From Paragonimus skrjabini miyazakii (taxonomy: Eukaryota; Platyhelminthes; Trematoda; Plagiorchiida; Troglotrematidae), in contig JTDE01001316.1 in NCBI GenBank assembly GCA_014338405.1, positions 9,431-73,430 of the forward strand: DNA of 64,000 nt. Direction: 5' to 3'. The notes below the pieces were generated by a model. It was not told the DNA's origin and ran no database searches. It was given only the letters and a program-made list of their open reading frames with translations. Both the position numbers and the translations under genes were made by a program. Below, piece by piece: positions 59,260 through 64,000 of the stretch. The number at the start of each line of letters is the position of its first letter. Position 1 is the first letter of the stretch.

Positions 59260-60910
59260 GGCAACAGTGTGATGCTTTGCGCCCGTTGTCATTATTGGGC
59301 AAAGCTGGACAGTGGGCCGTAGACATTGTTAGGAGGCTTTTTTGACGTCTAACCTCTGTAGTCATGAATGGGACCCTCCATAATCGGATTTGTTTTTGTT
59401 CTAGATTTATCAATTATAGATAACCTGAACAAGATTCCAATGGGAAATCATTAGAGTGACGATCCGTAGCTCTCATCTCTTGGACCACCAATCGTTTGAT
59501 TATCGCTTGGTATATAACGAGTTTTCGGCTCAAACGTCGTTTACACTAATCCTACGAGGTGCAACCAAACTGTGATGGAACCTGTCATGGAATATTAATT
59601 TGAGAATTATAATCATGGAACACAACATTTGTCATTTGAAATTCTTGTGGTCTTAGTCAGTGCAGATTGACAGTCTGAAGTAGATGTTGTCCATCCTATT
59701 TAACAAGATGCGAAAAAGTTAATTGACAAACGGATTTTATTTGGGCTAGCTTTTAGTGAGGTTTCTGGCCCAGCATATTACGGTTTTCGCTTGTTTGACC
59801 GATGATGTTAGACGATTGATTGATGAACTGTGGATAGCTACAACAGTTAAGTTATTGATAGTGTGTGTGTGATAGAAACACATGCAACTATGTCCTTATC
59901 TGATGGTTGTTACCAATAGTTACTTGGACTACTATTGAACGATTGCCTATTAGTACAAATATCTGTGATTCACTCTTGGGTAAACATTAACTGAACAAAA
60001 CAACTTGTGTGGGAAAAGGCAAACAAATCAATTCAATGAATGTTTATTTGCCCGGTACAAAAAGAAGATTATCAACATGTGAAACAAATATTTAAATGAA
60101 ATTCCATAGTCTGCTTAATTCAATATAAAAATATGGGTTGACATCGGTTTGCTCAACCTGATGCCAGAGCAAAAATTTATCTGAGTTTTATTGAGTGGAT
60201 CGAAACCAACTTTTCAGCTTTTCGTTAATCTATGCGGTTCTTTGCCTCTCCCACTCTGTGTCATATACGATCAGTTTTGAAGTCACTTACGGCGAACGAC
60301 TAGCCACATACTGTATTTTAAAACAGTTTATGTTTATTTGAAATGTGACCGGCAGCTGATACTGACATTATTCCTCATTCATTTACTTGAAACCCGCCAT
60401 TTCAATCACACCGTTTTGGTTTCATTTGAAACTGCAACCTACATTTTCACATCTCAACAAAACAATTTAGCCTAAAGTTACAAGGTGGTCTAACACCCTT
60501 CTTAGGGTCGACCGAGCGCAGATATTTATTAGATATAAACCGAATGAGTCATCGTTGTATTGGTTGATAGATATGGACACGCATCATATGGGGGTGGGAA
60601 TCAAAAAGGATAAGCCGTCAGTATGCTTTCGGTAGTTAGCTGAAGACATGGTTACGCCGCGGAAGGTTTGATGCTTTTCAAAGCCATACAGAGATGTTAA
60701 ATGTTATTCTTATGTGAAAATGAGAGGTAGGGAGCTGTGAGAGGAAATTACGACGGAACTGAATTATGGATACATTGTACAATCTGAGTGAACCCTAATA
60801 TTTGGCTTACCTGTTGTTGTAGACTGAAATGAAATAACCTTCTGTGGTCGGCCCGCAAATTAGCAAATATCCACCACAACTCCAAAAATTGTTGACAGAG
60901 GGTTTACAGC

Positions 60911-61045
60911 CAGTTGGTCGTAGTGATCATCAGCTAGGAAGCGGATAGATTTTTCAACACTGTTGAATCTCATTGGCTTGACATGCATCAGGAATCAAAC
61001 CCACGGCCAGCTATTGATCATTAGAATGCTTTTGGAGACATTTGT
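60911..61045 (-). repeat. tRNA-derived SINE, second family (copy c)
   Basis: The minus strand has a very good B-box, GTGGGTTTGATTCC (60991-61004), followed by TGATGCATG. Further on is GATCACTACGACCAACTG, ending near 60911. These match the B-box, TGCATG and GACCAACTG pieces of copy a at similar spacing. The A-box part is degraded. It lies head to head with copy b, about 40 bp away. Confidence 0.45.
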
Positions 61046-61086
61046 GCATTGAACTCACATACTACTGTGCAGCGCCGGTGAGAATG

Positions 61087-61233
61087 ATCCCATGGTCTAG
61101 TGGCTAAACTTAGGCTACTATTCTTTCATTTGATGAAATATCGTTTTTTTTATAACTTAGCGTACGTCCCTGAGACCCAGCAAAGTTGTAGTAATCGTCC
61201 ACCCACTTCGCTGGTAGTCATTTGGACCAACTG
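61087..61233 (+). repeat. tRNA-derived SINE, second family (copy b)
   Basis: The A-box-like ATGGTCTAGTGGCTAAAC (61092-61109) is well preserved. The B-box is reduced to a CATTTGATGAAAT remnant. The unit ends in GTCATTTGGACCAACTG (61217-61233), matching copy a in 14 of 17 positions. The overall length (about 150 bp) equals copy a. Confidence 0.45.
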
Positions 61234-62949
61234 CGTTCAAAATATCAATATAGATGATTAAACGTTTTGAACTGGATATTTGTCAAATATATTGTCGTGT
61301 TTTTGTCAATAGGAACATGGTTGTAGACTGTTACTTCAGGTTTACACTTGATATGGTGTGTGTTTGTATCTCACCTCAGTTCATCGTGTCCACTGATGCT
61401 CACGATTTTCTCTCGAGCGCCGGCTGTTTGTTGCAAGCGGAAGCTTGTTAATGAACTCTTTATCTTGAATCACCGAAATTTGATGGTTTGCTTCAGCGTG
61501 AATACACTGTATTTTTCACTGTCTTTTAAAGTGATTGGTATGTTGTTGTCAGGTCGATACTAATGCTGGTGAGTAGCGTGCAGTTAATGTGATGATACGT
61601 TATGTTGATACGATAATTACTCTCCTGGCTTACATAAACGACCATGTGTGATATCAGGGACAGATATACGAAGTTGGAATAACCACCCTTATGGGAGAGT
61701 AAATAGAATATCAATCAAATTTACGGGGATAGCTACGATCACGAGGCTACGTGTCGTGTTCTATTTCGAGTTAATTCAATTTACTGTTTTATTCACTCGG
61801 AATGTGAAAGTTCAGTTTTCGCATATTGTTTACTTTAATGGACTAGACAACATTTTACGACACAACTTTCTACTTAAGATATGATAGGACAAGGATTAAA
61901 ACAGAAATAGGTTGGAAAAGAACATGCTGTGGTAGAGATTTTGGTTCTGTTATGTAAAAAGCGAGTAATTTGTGGGTAATGGGAACTATGTACGTTGTTG
62001 TACAACAATAAAACGGGTTTAGCAAAAATCTGGCAGAAGGATTTAGTATGTGGGAAAATAAATCTGAACGCAAAGGATTACAGTAATAATAATACTTTTA
62101 ACAGTAAAGAAGGACCATTAACGTTCGGCCAAATGTTTCCGTAAAGTGTGATTGCTTAAAGGTGAATGTTGAATATTGCTATTTCTAGTAGAGCAAGAAG
62201 TAACAGACAACACAATGGTTTGCAAACGTTTTCAAAATATCCCACGTAAACAGTGAGTAGACAGTTCATCCAGTTCTGAAAAATTTGCGTTCAAATAGAG
62301 ACGCACATAAACTTTGTGACCTACTGCTGAAGGAGTGACAAGAGTTTCGGTCGCCTTATGTAAATTACCCCATGCATATCTGTAGTAGAAAAAACGAAAA
62401 CCACGTGTGCAGTTCGGGGCAAGTTTTTAGTCTTCAGTCACAAAAAGTCTTTTGCCGGGTGACATATAATATCACAAGTAAACTGTTGCTGCCAGATTGT
62501 TAAATCCTAGATGGGCTAAGTCACAACAACAGAAGCTTGAACCCTTACTTGTGTGGTTGTTAGACGTGTGTCACTGCAACTTAGCAGAAGCAGCGAGCTT
62601 TCTGTGTATAACGTGGCTCATTATGCTATACGATATTAGTCTGGGCAGCATTTTCCACAACTCATTGTTTTACAATCTGTTGGACATCAATGGAAATTAC
62701 CACGTGTTGTAATCGAACACTCTACAACGCTGCTTGTTTTTTACATCTTTCATATCCCAATGTTTTCCCATTTGTTAGTTTTATTTTTCTCATTGATTCT
62801 AAGCGACATGTCTTAGAGTTTCCACTTCCCCACTCACCTGGATGCTTGAATGAAGATATATCGTACGATACGTTAACAGATCTTTTGCTCTCAACAATCA
62901 CAGACTTAAAACGTGCAAGTTATATATGACAGACAAACAGAGACAGACA
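61234..62949. other. AT-rich sequence without recognised gene
   Basis: Open frames of 60-80 codons on both strands (for example 61648-61884 and 62690-62929) have no recognisable motif. Nothing else can be assigned. Confidence 0.5.
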
Positions 62950-63440
62950 AGATTTAGACAAGCATACAGGCACACCACGTATTATGTCGTCAACACAACG
63001 ACAATCCGATGGATTGCTTCAACCACTTTGTGAACATAGCGCTGCCTGATGAGTCTCGATTAACATAGCTTTAGGTTCTGACGAGGTAACAATATTTTGA
63101 AAGAGTTAAGTGGGACCACCTGGTGACCTATTATCATGAGGTGTCTGGCAGTGGATGACGCGGGGCTCCTAGTATCGGATTCACCGGCTTCAGATTGTTG
63201 TGTCATGAGTTGTTTCAACCAGTTCGTGAAGTGTTCTGCCACTCGTTGAGATAGCTGTTGGTCTGTTCTGCCTATGTATATGTCGCCGCAACTGCGAGTG
63301 AACTGATAAACAACGTGAGAGACAGATTGGTCTGACAACCTGCGTTGGCGATTGTGTAGAACGGGTCCTTTGGTGGTTTGAACCAAGCGTAATTGGACAG
63401 CCGGTTAAATTTTGGAAACATAAGTATATCCCTCCTTTCG
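62950..63440 (-). pseudogene. Penelope-like element relic, GIY-YIG endonuclease end
   Basis: The minus-strand frame 63060-63386 reads SVSHVVYQFTRSCGDIYIGR then TDQQLSQRVAEHFTNWLKQ. This is the GIY-YIG nuclease core (Y-x(n)-YIG-R-T, then R-x-x-EH), followed by SPASSTARHLMIIGHQ and PLNSFKILL. A stop after NLKLC and a frameshift precede the last domain block (to about 62950). Upstream, near 63340-63420, a 'L.QTTKGPVLHN' linker can be read across a frameshift. The RT part is absent or unreadable. Compared with the copies at 8.9 and 42.6 kb, this one keeps the intact YIGR motif. Confidence 0.8.
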
Positions 63441-64000
63441 ATGTTTGCTGTTTTCGTTGGTACTCTTCTGTATGAGAAAAATAACAAGAAAAAAAACAAA
63501 ATAATTTTTCTACTTGTAATCCATATCTGGAAAAGTTATTTTCACAAATAATAAGGTAGCCCATAAATTTCTGTCGATCATCTAGTGTGACAAATCAAAG
63601 TATGTTATAAACACGCTATTTGCACGGCAGTTCACATATTAATTCGGAACACACCTTGTGGGAGTATTCTCCAGGGTTGTTTTGTTTATAGAGATTATTG
63701 CGTTTTCCCCATTGGCTGTAGTTGTTATTGATGTAGTTAGGCTAGCAAAGCAACATATCTTCAAGATGCAGAAAAAGATCTGTCACCTAAATCGAATTGT
63801 GGAGAAACACAAGATGGTTAATAAATTCAGTGGCGATAGGTTTATCTGTGGCTTATGTTCGACATTGACTAACGAAATGTTGTAAACAACATTTGTAAAT
63901 CTTCTCTTTTCTTGCATGTGCACTTCGAATGATTTACTGCTAAATAACAGTGTTACGCCAAATTTTCTCTCACATTTTGCCTAAACATCATAGCGCCGTT
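63441..64000. other. sequence without recognised gene to the window end
   Basis: A plus-strand 75-codon frame (63658-63885) starts with a hydrophobic stretch (VVLFIEIIAFSPLAVVVIDV) followed by a basic segment. No family is recognised and chance is likely. No further PLE blocks were readable. Confidence 0.4.

Larger units (their letters stand above)
49911..60910. other. AT-rich sequence without recognised gene, with one assembly gap
   Basis: Two tRNA-like repeats (50380 and 53030) and a 100-N gap (59160-59259) are listed separately. Open frames at 56440-56694, 57693-58115 and 58660-59043 have no motif I recognise. The 57.7-58.1 kb stretch is somewhat GC-richer, with open frames on both strands, and could be a further unclassified repeat. 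I found no Shal S4 or pore exon here. Confidence 0.5.

Noticed and set aside
63040..63090. CTGATGAGTCTCGA, an apparent perfect hammerhead 5' core on the + strand
   Set aside because: No GAAA box or cleavage triplet follows at a usable distance, no stems form, and the sequence lies within the PLE endonuclease coding region on the opposite strand.

Overview
This window looks like a piece of a parasitic flatworm nuclear genome, most likely a digenean trematode. The evidence is an intron-interrupted metazoan potassium-channel gene, very sparse coding sequence, and a mix of old Penelope-like (PLE), RTE-like and CR1-like retroelement relics with tRNA-derived SINEs. One of these SINE families carries a hammerhead-ribozyme motif, as the Schistosoma SM-alpha SINEs do. 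Two runs of exactly 100 N are scaffold gaps. The organism call is an inference from family resemblance; no species can be named.

Only one host gene is secure. Positions 1796-2668 (+) hold the first coding exon of a Shal/Kv4 voltage-gated K+ channel. It contains the N-terminal KChIP-binding-like segment, the T1 tetramerisation domain with its zinc site, and S1 to S3. The frame ends at a GTACGT splice donor just before the S3-S4 linker. I found no exon for S4, pore or C-terminus in the rest of the window. The remaining 61 kb may therefore be one giant first intron, or that intron followed by an intergenic region. A CR1-like relic (1-815) lies in the 5' flank of the gene.

The rest is mostly decayed transposon sequence in AT-rich DNA. 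PLE relics lie at 8590-9910 (-), 19200-19620 (+), 42165-43400 (-), 43393-43705 (+) and 62950-63440 (-). The third and fourth form a head-to-head palindrome of two 3' ends. RTE-like relics lie at 19796-20110, 46270-49170 (almost a whole element: endonuclease, RT and C-terminal domain) and 49300-49910, all on the + strand. A second CR1-like copy is at 26660-27690 (+).

Small non-autonomous elements include a SINE family with a tRNA-like head and a hammerhead motif (30650-30865 and 41640-41850). A second tRNA-like family shares the terminal motif GACCAACTG (50380-50529, 60911-61045 and 61087-61233). A decayed hammerhead-like motif of the type known from PLEs is at 38216-38256. All retroelement frames are broken by stops and frameshifts, and none looks competent.

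Between these features I see no recognisable genes. Most longer open frames there are about as long as chance would give in 64 kb of AT-rich sequence. Two short stretches (10398-10631 and 21062-21240) look somewhat protein-like and are listed as weak exon candidates.
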